A DNA stretch of 64,000 nt from Allomuricauda sp. NBRC 101325 (lineage in GTDB: Bacteria; Bacteroidota; Bacteroidia; Flavobacteriales; Flavobacteriaceae). Below are positions 16,512-25,747 of this stretch, in pieces; within the stretch, counting starts at the first letter, position 1; every line of letters begins with the position of its first letter. The translations under genes were made by a program, and so were the position numbers. The notes under the pieces are model-generated. The model was not told the DNA's origin, ran no database searches, and saw only the letters and a list, made by a program, of their open reading frames with translations. The stretch spans positions 124,001 to 188,000 of the forward strand of contig NZ_BSQF01000004.1 in assembly GCF_030268205.1 (NCBI RefSeq). The letters are read 5' to 3'.

Positions 16512-17331
16512 GGTCACAATCCTATGGGAATCGCTCTTGAATGCCATTCCTTTTGAAGGTTTTGAGGGCTTTTCAATATTAATTTATACTTATTTAACAT
16601 GAACATATGATATGGGCCACGATTGTTAAGTTCATCTTGATTCACTTTTTTATGGGTGTTATCAGAAGGTTTTACAGATATCCAATGATTGAAAGATACC
16701 ATTACAATTATTATGACCAATCCATAAAACTTGGAGGCAGATTGATTAATAACTGGTTATATTGTACTATCAATTCAACTACTCTTATCATTTCAGTTTT
16801 CTTGACATTTATTGTATTTTTTGTTCTTTAGTTTGATTACCCAAAACTCGATCAATACCTATATTGCTCTAAAATGTAGATACCCCGATTTTAAGGACAG
16901 GTCTTCTCCGAATCTTTATTTAAGATATTGTGGAAGGGGAATTATATCCTTTTAATAATAATTTCCCCCTATACCTTGGGTGGAGATTTCTTTCAATTTA
17001 AAAGATACTTGGAATAGAGATAAGTACAATAAGTTACTGGATTTTAAACGGCTGAAATCCAATTTAAATGCGTTCCTTTACATCACATTAAAATTATGGA
17101 CGAAAATTATACCTGTCCTTAAATAAAAAAGACTGCCCAACATATCACCACATTACTTAAAGGGCCACTTCTTAATTATTTTTCGCTTGTACCAATATTC
17201 AAATTTCGTGGGCCTTTGCACCTATTAGCGAAATTATAGTTGTTATCCACTTTAAAGTGCCTACCCTATACTGCACTCTTTTTTGCTATCAGCTTCATCA
17301 TGATTTGTACATCACTTATAAAATAAACCAT
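16512..17331. other. AT-rich intergenic region before rpsU paralog
   Basis: About 820 bp. A 74-codon frame (16607-16831, +) would encode a hydrophobic, tyrosine-rich peptide, but its composition simply mirrors the AT-rich DNA and I do not count it as a gene. I see no RNA gene. The promoter of the S21/NYN/sigma operon should lie in the right-hand part. Confidence 0.45.
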
Positions 17332-17526
17332 ATGCTTAAAATTAAAATCGTACCTGGGGAGAATATTGATCGGGCACTGAAGAGATATCGCAATAAAGTT
17401 CGCAGCACCAAACAGTTGACTCAAATTAGAAACAATAAGGAGTTCACAAAAAAGTCCACAGCGAAGCGGGAACAGATGGCAAAGGCCGTTTACCTAAATG
17501 AATATAAGCTAAAGATGGAAGAATAG
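17332..17526 (+). CDS. rpsU: ribosomal protein bS21 paralog
   Basis: 64 aa from the ATG at 17332, exactly the length of flavobacterial bS21; an in-frame codon at 17257 would add 25 unrelated residues. The start L-K-I-K-I-V-P-G-E-N-I-D-R-A-L-K-R-Y-R-N-K-V matches the family, and the rest is basic and helical. bS21 binds the 30S platform near the 3' end of 16S rRNA, and in Bacteroidota it has been linked to masking of the anti-Shine-Dalgarno sequence. The context (an RNase and a sigma factor, not the usual chromosomal site) and the divergent middle suggest a second copy. It is followed after 4 bp by the NYN gene. Confidence 0.85.
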   Translation: MLKIKIVPGENIDRALKRYRNKVRSTKQLTQIRNNKEFTKKSTAKREQMAKAVYLNEYKLKMEE

Positions 17527-17530
17527 ATTT

Positions 17531-18265
17531 ATGGAGAAGGATCTAAACTTGGCTGTCTTGATCGATGGAGACAACATTCCTTCAAAGTATGTGAAGGAAA
17601 TGCTGGAGGAAATTGCAAAATATGGGAATCCAAGCATCAAAAGGATCTATGGAGAATGGACAAAGCCAAGTCTTGTAAAATGGAAGGATGTACTGCTTAA
17701 AAATGCCATTACACCAATCCAACAATACGGATATACAACGGGCAAAAATTCCACCGACAGTGCCATGATCATTGATGCAATGGACATACTTTATTCGGGT
17801 AAAGTAAATGGTTTTTCCCTGGTGTCAAGCGATAGTGACTTTACTCGATTGGCCATTCGATTAAGAGAGGCAGGAATGACCGTATTTGGAATTGGTGAGC
17901 GAAAGACCCCCGACCCCTTTATTGTATCTTGTGATAAGTTCATATATCTTGAAATTCTACACAAAACCAGTACGGAGGAATCACAGTCAATTAAAAAGGA
18001 TAAAATAAATCCTGTTGACAAAATCACCCCGAAGGTCATCCAGTTAATCCTTTCCACAATTGCAGATTTAGAGGATGAAGATGGCTGGGCTTTCTTAGGA
18101 GAGGTTGGGGCATTACTTCAAAAAAAACAACCCAATTTCGATGCTAGGAATTTTGGATTTCGAAAACTCACACCGCTTGTTAAGTCCATTAATCAAATTG
18201 AAACTGAGTCCCGAAAAAACCCCAAAGGCAGTGGAAACCTAATTTATGTTAGGTCAACTACTTAA
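17531..18265 (+). CDS. NYN-domain ribonuclease with C-terminal LOTUS (OST-HTH) domain
   Basis: 244 aa, cytoplasmic. Residues 5-145 form a NYN/PIN-like nuclease domain with acidic residues Asp12 (LIDGDN, Asn15), Asp76, Asp82 (STDSAMIID), Asp101 and Asp103 (SSDSDF), the expected metal-binding set for RNA cleavage. Residues about 165-242 (ITPKVIQLILSTI... through LIYVRS) match the OST-HTH/LOTUS winged helix, which binds RNA. This DUF88-like NYN-LOTUS architecture is common in bacteria, but targets are mostly unknown. It lies between a bS21 paralog (4 bp gap) and an RpoD paralog (9 bp gap), so a role in RNA or ribosome quality control under the conditions that express the operon is plausible. Confidence 0.9.
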   Translation: MEKDLNLAVLIDGDNIPSKYVKEMLEEIAKYGNPSIKRIYGEWTKPSLVKWKDVLLKNAITPIQQYGYTTGKNSTDSAMIIDAMDILYSGKVNGFSLVSSDSDFTRLAIRLREAGMTVFGIGERKTPDPFIVSCDKFIYLEILHKTSTEESQSIKKDKINPVDKITPKVIQLILSTIADLEDEDGWAFLGEVGALLQKKQPNFDARNFGFRKLTPLVKSINQIETESRKNPKGSGNLIYVRSTT

Positions 18266-18274
18266 AATTAAGTT

Positions 18275-19141
18275 ATGCGATCACTTACCATATCCAAGCA
18301 GATTACCAATAGGGAAAACCCCGCTCTTTCAAAATATTTGAACGATATAAGCCGCATTCCAATGATAACAGCGGAGGAAGAGGTAGAACTGGCCATTCGA
18401 ATTAGAAATGGTGATGCTGAGGCATTGGAAAAACTGATCGTTTCCAACTTAAGATTTGTGGTATCCGTTGCCAAACAATATCAGTCGAGGGGGCTAAACT
18501 TACATGATTTGATCAATGAAGGCAATCTCGGACTGGTCAAGGCGGTATCCAAATTTGATGAGACCAGAGGTTTCAAGTTTATCTCTTATGCGGTTTGGTG
18601 GATTCGCCAAGGGATTATCCAGGCAGTTTCCGAGAAATCAAGAATAGTTCGATTGCCTTTGAACAAAATAAATGTAATCAATAAAATTAATGGTGTAACG
18701 GCAAAGTTTGAGCAATCTCATCAAAGACCTCCTACTGCAGATGAAATGTCGGAACTGATTGATTTTTCAATTTCTGAAATTCAACTTTGTTTAGAACATA
18801 CTTCTTGGTCAATTTCTATGGATAAGTCCCTAAGACCAGAAGAGGAGGGGTTTAGTTTACATGATCTTATTGAATCTGAAAGCTTTAATAGCCCTGAACA
18901 TGATTTGATAAATAGATCACTACAAATAGAAATTGAAGGTGTTATGGATTTACTTTCCAATAGAGAGGCCTATGTAATTAAAATGCTTTATGGAATAGGC
19001 GGAGGAGACCCGTTGGGAATGGAACAAATTGCAAATGATTTGGATATTACCACAGAGAGGGTTAGACAGCTAAAAACAAAAGCATTGACTAAATTACGTG
19101 AGTCTTCAAAAGCAAATTTTCTTAGGGAATTTATAAATTGA
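18275..19141 (+). CDS. RpoD-like sigma factor (second copy)
   Basis: 288 aa, the length of the short Bacteroidota RpoD. Region 1.2 (NPALSKYLNDISRIPMITAEEEV), region 2 (LRFVVSVAKQYQSRGLNLHDLINEGNLGLVKA, FISYAVWWIRQGI), region 3 and region 4 (MEQIANDLDITTERVRQLKTKAL) are all present. Region 2.4 is almost as in the housekeeping factor, but the linker and the region 4.2 recognition helix differ from the usual L-T-R-E-R-V-R-Q-I, so the -35-type (-33) specificity may be altered. It is the last gene of the S21/NYN/sigma operon. The recurring motif lies 60 bp after its stop. I take it as a group 2-type accessory sigma factor. Confidence 0.88.
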   Translation: MRSLTISKQITNRENPALSKYLNDISRIPMITAEEEVELAIRIRNGDAEALEKLIVSNLRFVVSVAKQYQSRGLNLHDLINEGNLGLVKAVSKFDETRGFKFISYAVWWIRQGIIQAVSEKSRIVRLPLNKINVINKINGVTAKFEQSHQRPPTADEMSELIDFSISEIQLCLEHTSWSISMDKSLRPEEEGFSLHDLIESESFNSPEHDLINRSLQIEIEGVMDLLSNREAYVIKMLYGIGGGDPLGMEQIANDLDITTERVRQLKTKALTKLRESSKANFLREFIN

Positions 19142-19200
19142 GCATCCAATCAAGTTAGATTACGCTTTCCCATGGAATAGTTGTATTGAAGAGAAAGGCA

Positions 19201-19218
19201 ATCGTTTATTTGAACTTT
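19201..19218 (+). repeat. recurring intergenic motif, copy 4
   Basis: Exact ATCGTTTATTTGAACTTT, 60 bp downstream of the sigma-factor gene. The following 500 bp hold no gene I can support. Confidence 0.6.
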
Positions 19219-19726
19219 AGCCATTGTATTGACTAAATATAATTTTTCAATTTACGAGATTTATAGTATTCTATCCATGACTTAATTCTACGTACGAAAA
19301 TTTTCAAAATCGTTTACGGTCAAGAATACATTTGATCAATCAAATCTTTGTGCTTGTAAACCAAGATACACTGTAAAATTGAAGAACCATCTTAGGGACT
19401 TAATTTAGGATTCTCTTTTTAGGTTCTCCTGTTTTCTGATAGATACTTAGAAAATTTTCAACTTTGTATGAATATACCTATTTGGCTGGTTCTATTTGAA
19501 ACAAATAGATAAAGAAAAGCCAATATCTTAAAACAAAAATCAATTTCCACAATAGTAAAAAACCGTCCTTTAAATTTAAAACAAGTCTGCTCCATTTTTA
19601 GTTGAGGAGTTACCATAACAATTTAAGGATCTTAAGGTCAAAAATTTAATGAACACCGATTTAATGCAAATCATATGCTAGAATAAGGTTGTCGTTTTTA
19701 TCCAATTTCTCCGAAATCCTACCATC

Positions 19727-19734
19727 TAGTTTTG
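19727..19734 (+). promoter_or_regulatory. candidate -7 box (TAnnTTTG) of the biosynthetic operon
   Basis: TAGTTTTG fits the Bacteroidota -7 consensus. TTTC at 19706-19709 could serve as a weak -33 element with a 17-bp spacer, shorter than usual. The position would give a leader of about 15-20 nt before the methyltransferase start. Confidence 0.3.
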
Positions 19735-19753
19735 TCCCATAATTAAAAAATAT

Positions 19754-20839
19754 ATGGGAATGGAGAATTCAACAAAATTAGGAACAGCATTTGATTTGGA
19801 AAGGATACAGGCTTTTTCCGGACAGGTTGTCAATGATCTTTCTGCCGGTATGTCCGGGGTACTGGTCCAAATCGGGGAAGAGTTGGGGCTGTATAGGGCC
19901 ATGCGGAAACTAGGCCCCACCAATGCCAAAATACTAGCTGAAGAGACTGGAACTTTTGAACGATATGTCCAAGAATGGCTCAACAATCAGGCAGCTGGGG
20001 GTTACATTACCTATAATGTAGAACTTCAAACTTACCATTTGCCGGAAGAGCATGCCCTGGTCTTGGCCGATGGGAATAGTCCTTTTTTTATGGCCCCTGG
20101 ATTTCAAGTAGTCTCAAGTCTTTGGTATGATAAGGATAAAATAGTTAAGGACTTCAAAGAAGGGAAGGGCATTGGTTGGCACCAACACCATCATAATCTT
20201 TTTTTTGGAACCGAAGCCTTTTTCCGATCTGGGTATCGTGCCAATTTGGTCAGCGAGTGGATTCCAGACTTGGAAGGGATTGAAGATAAATTGATAAAAG
20301 GAGGAAAAGTAGCCGATATCGGATGTGGACACGGGGCTTCAACGATTTTAATGGCCACCAAATACCCAAATTCTACCTTTTATGGATTTGACTACCACGC
20401 GGAATCCATTGAGACAGCAAAGCTCAGGGCAAAGGAAGTAGGGTTATCGAATATAGTTTTTAAGGTGGCATCAGCCATGGATTTCAAAGATTTTGGATTC
20501 GATCTTATTTGTTATATGGATGCCTTCCATGATTTTGGGAACCCCTTGGAAGCCCTCCAATATGCAAAGAACAAATTAAACGAAAATGGAAGTATTATGT
20601 TGGTCGAACCAGCCTCCTTTGACGAACTGGAAAAAAATTTCAATCCTATAGGAAGAATGTTCTATGCCGCTTCCACCACTCTTTGTGTCCCTCACGCCCA
20701 TTCACAAGATGGAGGTTATTGCCTCGGTGCACAAGCCGGGCCTGAACGGGTTCGACGTATAGTGGAAGAAGCAGGGTACAACGCATTTAAAATTGCACAG
20801 CGTACCCCAGTAAACCTTATTTATGAAATCAGAAAGTAA
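19754..20839 (+). CDS. SAM-dependent methyltransferase with winged-helix N-terminus
   Basis: 361 aa; a second in-frame ATG two codons on may be the real start. Residues about 20-95 resemble the winged-helix dimerisation domain of small-molecule O-methyltransferases. A class I Rossmann domain follows, with motif I V-A-D-I-G-C-G-H-G (about residue 195), an acidic FYGFDYH after strand 2, and D-L-I-C-Y-M-D-A-F-H-D at motif IV. It transfers a methyl group from SAM, probably to an O or N atom of a small metabolite. It is the first gene of the run 19754-27516, next to a LysE exporter, an acyltransferase, PhzF and a PLP decarboxylase, which suggests secondary metabolism. The substrate is unknown. Confidence 0.88.
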   Translation: MGMENSTKLGTAFDLERIQAFSGQVVNDLSAGMSGVLVQIGEELGLYRAMRKLGPTNAKILAEETGTFERYVQEWLNNQAAGGYITYNVELQTYHLPEEHALVLADGNSPFFMAPGFQVVSSLWYDKDKIVKDFKEGKGIGWHQHHHNLFFGTEAFFRSGYRANLVSEWIPDLEGIEDKLIKGGKVADIGCGHGASTILMATKYPNSTFYGFDYHAESIETAKLRAKEVGLSNIVFKVASAMDFKDFGFDLICYMDAFHDFGNPLEALQYAKNKLNENGSIMLVEPASFDELEKNFNPIGRMFYAASTTLCVPHAHSQDGGYCLGAQAGPERVRRIVEEAGYNAFKIAQRTPVNLIYEIRK

Positions 20840-21037
20840 ATGAATATGAAGAAATGGAAAACAAGATTAAAAGGCTATCGTCAAATAATCTGGACAGCCT
20901 TGGTCTCGATGGATTGGGAAGGTCCTTCGCGACTAAAATGAATGTCACTTCTACCAGAAGGAATTATAGGCAACAAAAGAATCACCCGCTCTTTAGAGGA
21001 ATTTACTTGAACAATAAGAGCTTTTAAAAAAAATACG

Positions 21038-21667
21038 ATGTCACAAATTCAAAATATAACACTTTTTATGGCCTTGGTGTGGGTTTTGATCCTTACCCCT
21101 GGGCCCGATTTGTTCTTTGTACTCTCCAAGGGAATAGCACAAGGAAAAAAGGCAGGTTTGCTTTCTGCCTTGGGTATTACCTTAGGTATTATGGCACACA
21201 CATTAATGGCTGCAGTAGGACTATCCGAAATACTTCGGACATCGGCAATGGCGTTTACCCTCGTGAAAATCCTTGGTGCCTGTTACCTGATATATATTGG
21301 GGTTAAAATGATAGGCTCTAAACCAAGCCCCATACCGAATAAAGTTGTACAAGTCCCTCATGGAAAAATAATGTTACAAGGGTTTCTTTCCAATACATTA
21401 AATCCAAAGGTGGCATTGTTCTTTTTGGCCTTTATACCCCAGTTCATCGATAGTGGGGCGGGTGAGGTTTCGCCGTTTCCTTTTTTGATCCTTGGAAGCC
21501 TTTTCGCACTATCATCCATGTTGTTCTTGCTAATACTGGGATATTTTTCCGGTAGTATGGGACACTATTTGGAAACCAAACGAAGAACAATGGCCTGGAC
21601 CACAAAAATTTCAGGCTGCCTCATGGTTCTGCTCGGAATTAAATTGGTATGTACCCATCCATCCTAA
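21038..21667 (+). CDS. LysE/RhtB-family exporter
   Basis: 209 aa with about six membrane helices. The family signature is present: M-A-L-V-W-V-L-I-L-T-P-G-P-D-L-F-F-V at the start, GKKAGLLSALGITLG, and G-F-L-S-N-T-L-N-P-K-V-A-L-F-F-L. These inner-membrane carriers export amino acids or related amines using the proton gradient. It lies 200 bp after the methyltransferase gene and 175 bp before the Dabb gene, all on one strand. In this setting it may export an amino-acid-derived product of the decarboxylase. The substrate cannot be told from sequence. Confidence 0.9.
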   Translation: MSQIQNITLFMALVWVLILTPGPDLFFVLSKGIAQGKKAGLLSALGITLGIMAHTLMAAVGLSEILRTSAMAFTLVKILGACYLIYIGVKMIGSKPSPIPNKVVQVPHGKIMLQGFLSNTLNPKVALFFLAFIPQFIDSGAGEVSPFPFLILGSLFALSSMLFLLILGYFSGSMGHYLETKRRTMAWTTKISGCLMVLLGIKLVCTHPS

Positions 21668-21842
21668 TAGTGTGTGTGCCGTAACATGGAATGGTTCCAT
21701 CGTACTTCATGCCAAGGGCACGGATTGCATCAAAGTTGTCACTCAACGCTCTTCAAACGGCATATCGATTGAACTGGACATTGGTACCTTATCATTTCAG
21801 CCCGAAGCAGGTACCCCATTTATAATTAATAACAAAAAACAA

Positions 21843-22226
21843 ATGAAACACATAAAAACAATTACCACGATACTATGGGTCACAATCAATTTGTTGGTTT
21901 CCCATCAAGGTTATTCACAGCATGAAATGCAAATAGGCCAAGAAGGGCCAATGACCAAAATGCTACTGTTCAAATGGAACGAACAGATTACTGAGGAACA
22001 AAAAAACCAATTGGTCGACCTATTTGAGGACTTGGTGCAGGTTGTTGATGGCTTTGATTTTTTCGAAGTCATGGAAATAACCTACTCCAAAAGGTTTGAA
22101 ATGGCGTTTGTCCTAAAATTCAGATCTGAATCGGCAGAAAAAATATATCAAGAGCATCCCAAGCACCAACAAATTGCACAATTGGGTCCCTTGTTGGTCA
22201 AGGATTTCCAAGAACTAAAATTCTAA
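21843..22226 (+). CDS. exported Dabb-domain protein
   Basis: 127 aa from the ATG at 21843 (MKHIKTITTILWVTINLLVSHQG...), which gives an SPI signal peptide ending GYSQ; the frame upstream has no sensible start. The mature part (about residues 38-125) matches the Dabb (stress-responsive alpha-beta barrel) fold: MTKMLLFKWNEQITEEQKNQLVDLFEDL and a late EKIYQEHPKHQQI helix. Dabb proteins are dimeric barrels; some are cyclases or aldolases of polyketide-type products and others have no known reaction. It lies 7 bp before the acyltransferase gene, so it is clearly part of the operon. Confidence 0.75.
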   Translation: MKHIKTITTILWVTINLLVSHQGYSQHEMQIGQEGPMTKMLLFKWNEQITEEQKNQLVDLFEDLVQVVDGFDFFEVMEITYSKRFEMAFVLKFRSESAEKIYQEHPKHQQIAQLGPLLVKDFQELKF

Positions 22227-22232
22227 TTCATC

Positions 22233-23360
22233 ATGAAGGATTCGTTATATATTGATACCCTTACCCCTCTTAGGGGAATTGCCGCCATTTGGGTGGTGCT
22301 CTATCATTACGATCAGTTGACCACATTTACGGGATTGGAACATTTGGTGTCCAAAGATACCACGATGTTCTTGGCAAAAGGATATCTCTTCGTAGATTTC
22401 TTTTTTATTTTGAGTGGCTTTATTCTGGCCCATGTGTATGGAAAACGGTTTCATAAAGCCATACCATTTAAAAGCGCGTGTGATTATCTTTGGGCTCGCT
22501 TCAGTAGGTTGTATCCCTTACATATTTTTTGTTTGTTGACCCATGTGGTGGTAGCAGTGTTCTTGGTTCTTGGTTTCCCGGGCGTGTGGGAAAGATTCAA
22601 CCATATGTATGCAATTTCAGGTATTCCAGTGCATTTGCTCCTTGGACAGGCTTGGGGTTCTGAGTATTGGCTCACTTGGAATGTTCCTTCTTGGTCCATC
22701 AGTGCCGAATGGGCCATCTATGTGATCTCACCACTACTTTTTTTTGTCTTTTTCAAAAGGAAAGGCATAGGACCATGGATAATGGCTGCAATTTCCTTCA
22801 CTATTTTAAGTATGATCGTTCATTTTAATGTGAAGCATTCCTTGGACACTACTTATGATTGGGGCATTTTCAGATGTTTTGCAGAATTCACCCTGGGTAT
22901 ACTATTGTATAATCTGTACGAAAAGGGCTATCTTAAAAATTGGTTGAAAAAGGATTGGGCCTTTTTGGCAGCAGTTCTTGTGACCCTTTTTGCACTTCAT
23001 AGCAAAGTAAACGATGTTTTGGTCATACCATGTTTTGCCTTCATCATAGGGTCCGCTTCCCATAACCAAGGGAAGGTGCACAGTGCTTTGAAAAGGCCAT
23101 TTCCCCAATACCTTGGGGAAATTTCCTATTCCATTTATATGATGCAGGGTCTTTGGTTGAGTTTGTATTGGATGGGCTTGGACAATTGGCTTGTGGATAG
23201 ACAGGGAATCGTCCCCGATACCTTGGCTTTGGTTGCCCTGGTGTTGTCCCTACTGTTCGTAAACCTTGTATCTGCGGCCTGGACCTACCATAACATAGAG
23301 ATCCCTCTCCAACAAAAACTGAGAAGAATCAAACTCAAACGTCTATTAAATTTTCAATAA
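22233..23360 (+). CDS. acyltransferase 3 family membrane protein
   Basis: 375 aa with about ten membrane helices. The family motifs are visible: LTPLRGIAAIWVVLYHY (the R and H expected for acyl transfer), F-F-I-L-S-G-F in helix 2, R-F-S-R-L-Y-P-L-H, and W-S-I-S-A-E-W. Members such as OafA transfer O-acyl groups to sugars or lipids, and several act on antibiotics and other secondary metabolites. It lies 7 bp after the Dabb gene and 8 bp before phzF-like, so all three are co-translated from one message. The acceptor here is unknown. Confidence 0.9.
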   Translation: MKDSLYIDTLTPLRGIAAIWVVLYHYDQLTTFTGLEHLVSKDTTMFLAKGYLFVDFFFILSGFILAHVYGKRFHKAIPFKSACDYLWARFSRLYPLHIFCLLTHVVVAVFLVLGFPGVWERFNHMYAISGIPVHLLLGQAWGSEYWLTWNVPSWSISAEWAIYVISPLLFFVFFKRKGIGPWIMAAISFTILSMIVHFNVKHSLDTTYDWGIFRCFAEFTLGILLYNLYEKGYLKNWLKKDWAFLAAVLVTLFALHSKVNDVLVIPCFAFIIGSASHNQGKVHSALKRPFPQYLGEISYSIYMMQGLWLSLYWMGLDNWLVDRQGIVPDTLALVALVLSLLFVNLVSAAWTYHNIEIPLQQKLRRIKLKRLLNFQ

Positions 23361-23367
23361 AAGACCT

Positions 23368-24237
23368 ATGGAACAAATCACGGTACACATAGTACATGCA
23401 TTCGATATAAATGGTACTGGAGGAAATCCCGCAGGGGTTGTCCTTAACGATGATACCTTTTCAGCTAAAGAAAAACAGCATATTGCCCGCAAGGTAGGAT
23501 TGTCGGAAACCACATTTATTTCCAAATCCCCAATCTCGGACTTTAAGCTGGAATTCTTTACTCCGAACAAACAAATTGCCCACTGCGGACATGCTACCGT
23601 TGCTTCCTTTTCCCTGTTGCGAGAAAAGGGATTGATCGGAGATGACCGATCCTCAAAGGAAACCATCGATGGTACGCGAAACATCCATTTTGATGGCGAT
23701 AAGGTCTTTATGGAGCAGGCACAACCTGTATTTACCCGTTTGGAAATCATTGAGGACAGGGTGTTCGATGCCTTGGGGATTACGCGGAAAGACCTTGCAA
23801 CAAATCTAAGGCCTATGAAGGTAAGTACCGGTAATGCCTTTGTAGTGGTTCCACTAAAATCGGTTGATCTTTTGGCTAGTCTCACTCCAGATAGCAATGC
23901 CATTATTGAACTGTCCAAACATCTTGGGTTGGTAGGTCTTTATCCCTTTGTTCTTGGAGATGATGGGAGAGTTGATGCACAAGCTAGAATGTTCGCGCCC
24001 CTTTATGGAATACCGGAAGAAGCGGCCACGGGTATGGCAGCCGGGCCATTGGCTTGCTATCTGCATAGCCAAGTCCAACCCAAGGACCAATTTGTAATCA
24101 AACAAGGGGAATTCATGGAAGTTCCTTCTCCAAGTTTGATCTATGTCCAATTGAACCTGGTGGATGGTGACATTAACAACCTTTTTGCGGGGGGAACCGC
24201 CTATACTGCGAAACAATTGGATTGGTTGCCAAAATAG
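23368..24237 (+). CDS. PhzF-family isomerase/epimerase
   Basis: 289 aa, standard length. The two-lobed PhzF fold is supported by H-A-F-D-x-N-G-T-G-G-N-P-A-G-V-V, the catalytic Glu47 in G-L-S-E-T-T-F, NKQIAHCGHATVA, and a late G-x-x-x-E-A-A-T-G-M-A-A-G-P-L. PhzF itself isomerises a dihydro-hydroxyanthranilate in phenazine formation; most family members are epimerases or isomerases of unknown substrate. No other phz genes are present, so phenazine synthesis is not implied. The tight gene spacing (8 bp before, 30 bp after) makes it part of the operon with the PLP decarboxylase. Confidence 0.92.
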   Translation: MEQITVHIVHAFDINGTGGNPAGVVLNDDTFSAKEKQHIARKVGLSETTFISKSPISDFKLEFFTPNKQIAHCGHATVASFSLLREKGLIGDDRSSKETIDGTRNIHFDGDKVFMEQAQPVFTRLEIIEDRVFDALGITRKDLATNLRPMKVSTGNAFVVVPLKSVDLLASLTPDSNAIIELSKHLGLVGLYPFVLGDDGRVDAQARMFAPLYGIPEEAATGMAAGPLACYLHSQVQPKDQFVIKQGEFMEVPSPSLIYVQLNLVDGDINNLFAGGTAYTAKQLDWLPK

Positions 24238-24266
24238 TAACTTTAGAAGTATTCAAACAGCACGCG

Positions 24267-25664
24267 ATGAACACCATACTGAAAAAAGATCTGGAAGAGA
24301 TCGATGAAATTCTGGAAGGGGCCAAGACCACGGCCCTGTCCTATTTAGATGACCTTAATGAAGCTGCCCCGAACCTTGGGGTATCCAACATGTCCAAAGA
24401 AACTTGGAACATTGAAACAGGCCTTGGGGCCAAAAAAGCCTTGGAGCTTTTCAACTCCCATTATGCACCGTATATTTCCGCTACCGCGGGTCCCAATTTT
24501 TATGGCTATGTAACGGGAGGGTCCACCCCGGCAGCGCTGTTGGGTGATTGGTTGACCTCTACATACGACCAAGTAAGTTCCGTGACACCCATCACGGCAA
24601 AGCATGAATCGGATACCATTGCCCTATATCGGGAGCTTTTTGGACTGTCCTCCGACTTTTTTGGGAGTTTTGTCACCGGAGGTACCACTTCGAATATGGT
24701 CAACTTGGCCGGGGCTAGGCAATGGGCCTATCAGCAAATGGGCCAAGATGGCTCCAAGAATGGATTGGATACCCTTTCAGGTATCCTAAAGGTATTAGCG
24801 GCCACACCCCATTCCAGCACCTATAAATCTCTTTCCATTTTGGGAATTGGACGTGATAACCTGGAACTGGTCAACCGACTTCCCGATCGGGAGGCCATGG
24901 ATATTGCCGATTTGGAAAAACGACTATCCATCCACCCGGAAAGACCTTGTATCGTAGTGGCTAGTGCCGGAACGGTCAATACAGGTGATTTTGATGATTT
25001 TATCGCATTAGGAAATCTTAAGAAAAAGTATAAGTTCTGGTTGCACATTGATGGTGCCTTTGGTGGTTTTGCTGCTGTCGCCAAAGATTATACATATTTG
25101 GTCAATGGATGGGAATCCGCGGATTCCATTGCCATCGATGCGCATAAATGGCTCAATGTTCCCTATGATGCCGCTTTCCAGTATACCAAACACCCAACTT
25201 TGCAAAGACAGGTCTTCCAGAATGGAAATGTCCCTTATTTGGAAGGCGATGGTGCCACCCAGGATTTCATGAACTACGTTCCAGAAAATAGTAGGCGTTG
25301 GAGATCCCTTCCAGCCTGGTTCACGCTTTTGGCCTATGGGAAAGAGGGATACGCTGAGATTGTGGGCCGAAACTGCCATTTGGCCCAAGAATTGGGAAAT
25401 CGAATCAAGGAGCATGCTCAATTGGACCTCCTTGGCGAGGTACGACTCAATATCGTTTGTTTTGCCACAAAAATCGACTCTGGAATCGACACCAAGGCCC
25501 TTTTGGAAAAGATCAACGGGAGCAACAAGGTCTTTTTGACTCCTACGGTATACAAGAACCGATTTGCCATTCGGGTGGCGGTTTCCAATTGGCGGACCGG
25601 TCAAAAGGAAATGGATACCCTATTCCAGATCATTGTAAATGCAACGCAATCCCTCTCCAAGTAA
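24267..25664 (+). CDS. PLP-dependent group II amino-acid decarboxylase
   Basis: 465 aa from the ATG at 24267; a TTG at 24222 that overlaps phzF is less likely. The family marks are YISATAGPNFYGYVTGGSTPAALLGDWL (substrate loop), FVTGGTTSNMVNLAGAR (PLP phosphate binding), VASAGTVNTGDFD, HIDGAFGGFAA (the Asp that contacts the pyridine) and the lysine that holds PLP in A-I-D-A-H-K-W-L-N-V-P-Y-D. It resembles the aromatic amino-acid and glutamate decarboxylase superfamily and should form an amine from an amino acid or act on a related substrate. Together with an exporter, methyltransferase and acyltransferase it probably supplies the core of a small product. Confidence 0.9.
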   Translation: MNTILKKDLEEIDEILEGAKTTALSYLDDLNEAAPNLGVSNMSKETWNIETGLGAKKALELFNSHYAPYISATAGPNFYGYVTGGSTPAALLGDWLTSTYDQVSSVTPITAKHESDTIALYRELFGLSSDFFGSFVTGGTTSNMVNLAGARQWAYQQMGQDGSKNGLDTLSGILKVLAATPHSSTYKSLSILGIGRDNLELVNRLPDREAMDIADLEKRLSIHPERPCIVVASAGTVNTGDFDDFIALGNLKKKYKFWLHIDGAFGGFAAVAKDYTYLVNGWESADSIAIDAHKWLNVPYDAAFQYTKHPTLQRQVFQNGNVPYLEGDGATQDFMNYVPENSRRWRSLPAWFTLLAYGKEGYAEIVGRNCHLAQELGNRIKEHAQLDLLGEVRLNIVCFATKIDSGIDTKALLEKINGSNKVFLTPTVYKNRFAIRVAVSNWRTGQKEMDTLFQIIVNATQSLSK

Positions 25665-25747
25665 ATAATGAAACTCAAAGTCGTTTTTTTACAATTGTAG
25701 CGAACAGTGCCAGCCTAATTTTGTCCTATCATTTTAAACGAAAAATA

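Noticed and set aside
16607-16831. 74-codon hydrophobic frame before the S21 operon
   Set aside because: Its composition follows the AT content; no family and no coupling to a neighbour.
23368-24237. Phenazine biosynthesis because of the PhzF-like gene
   Set aside because: No other phz genes are present; PhzF-like isomerases are common outside phenazine pathways.
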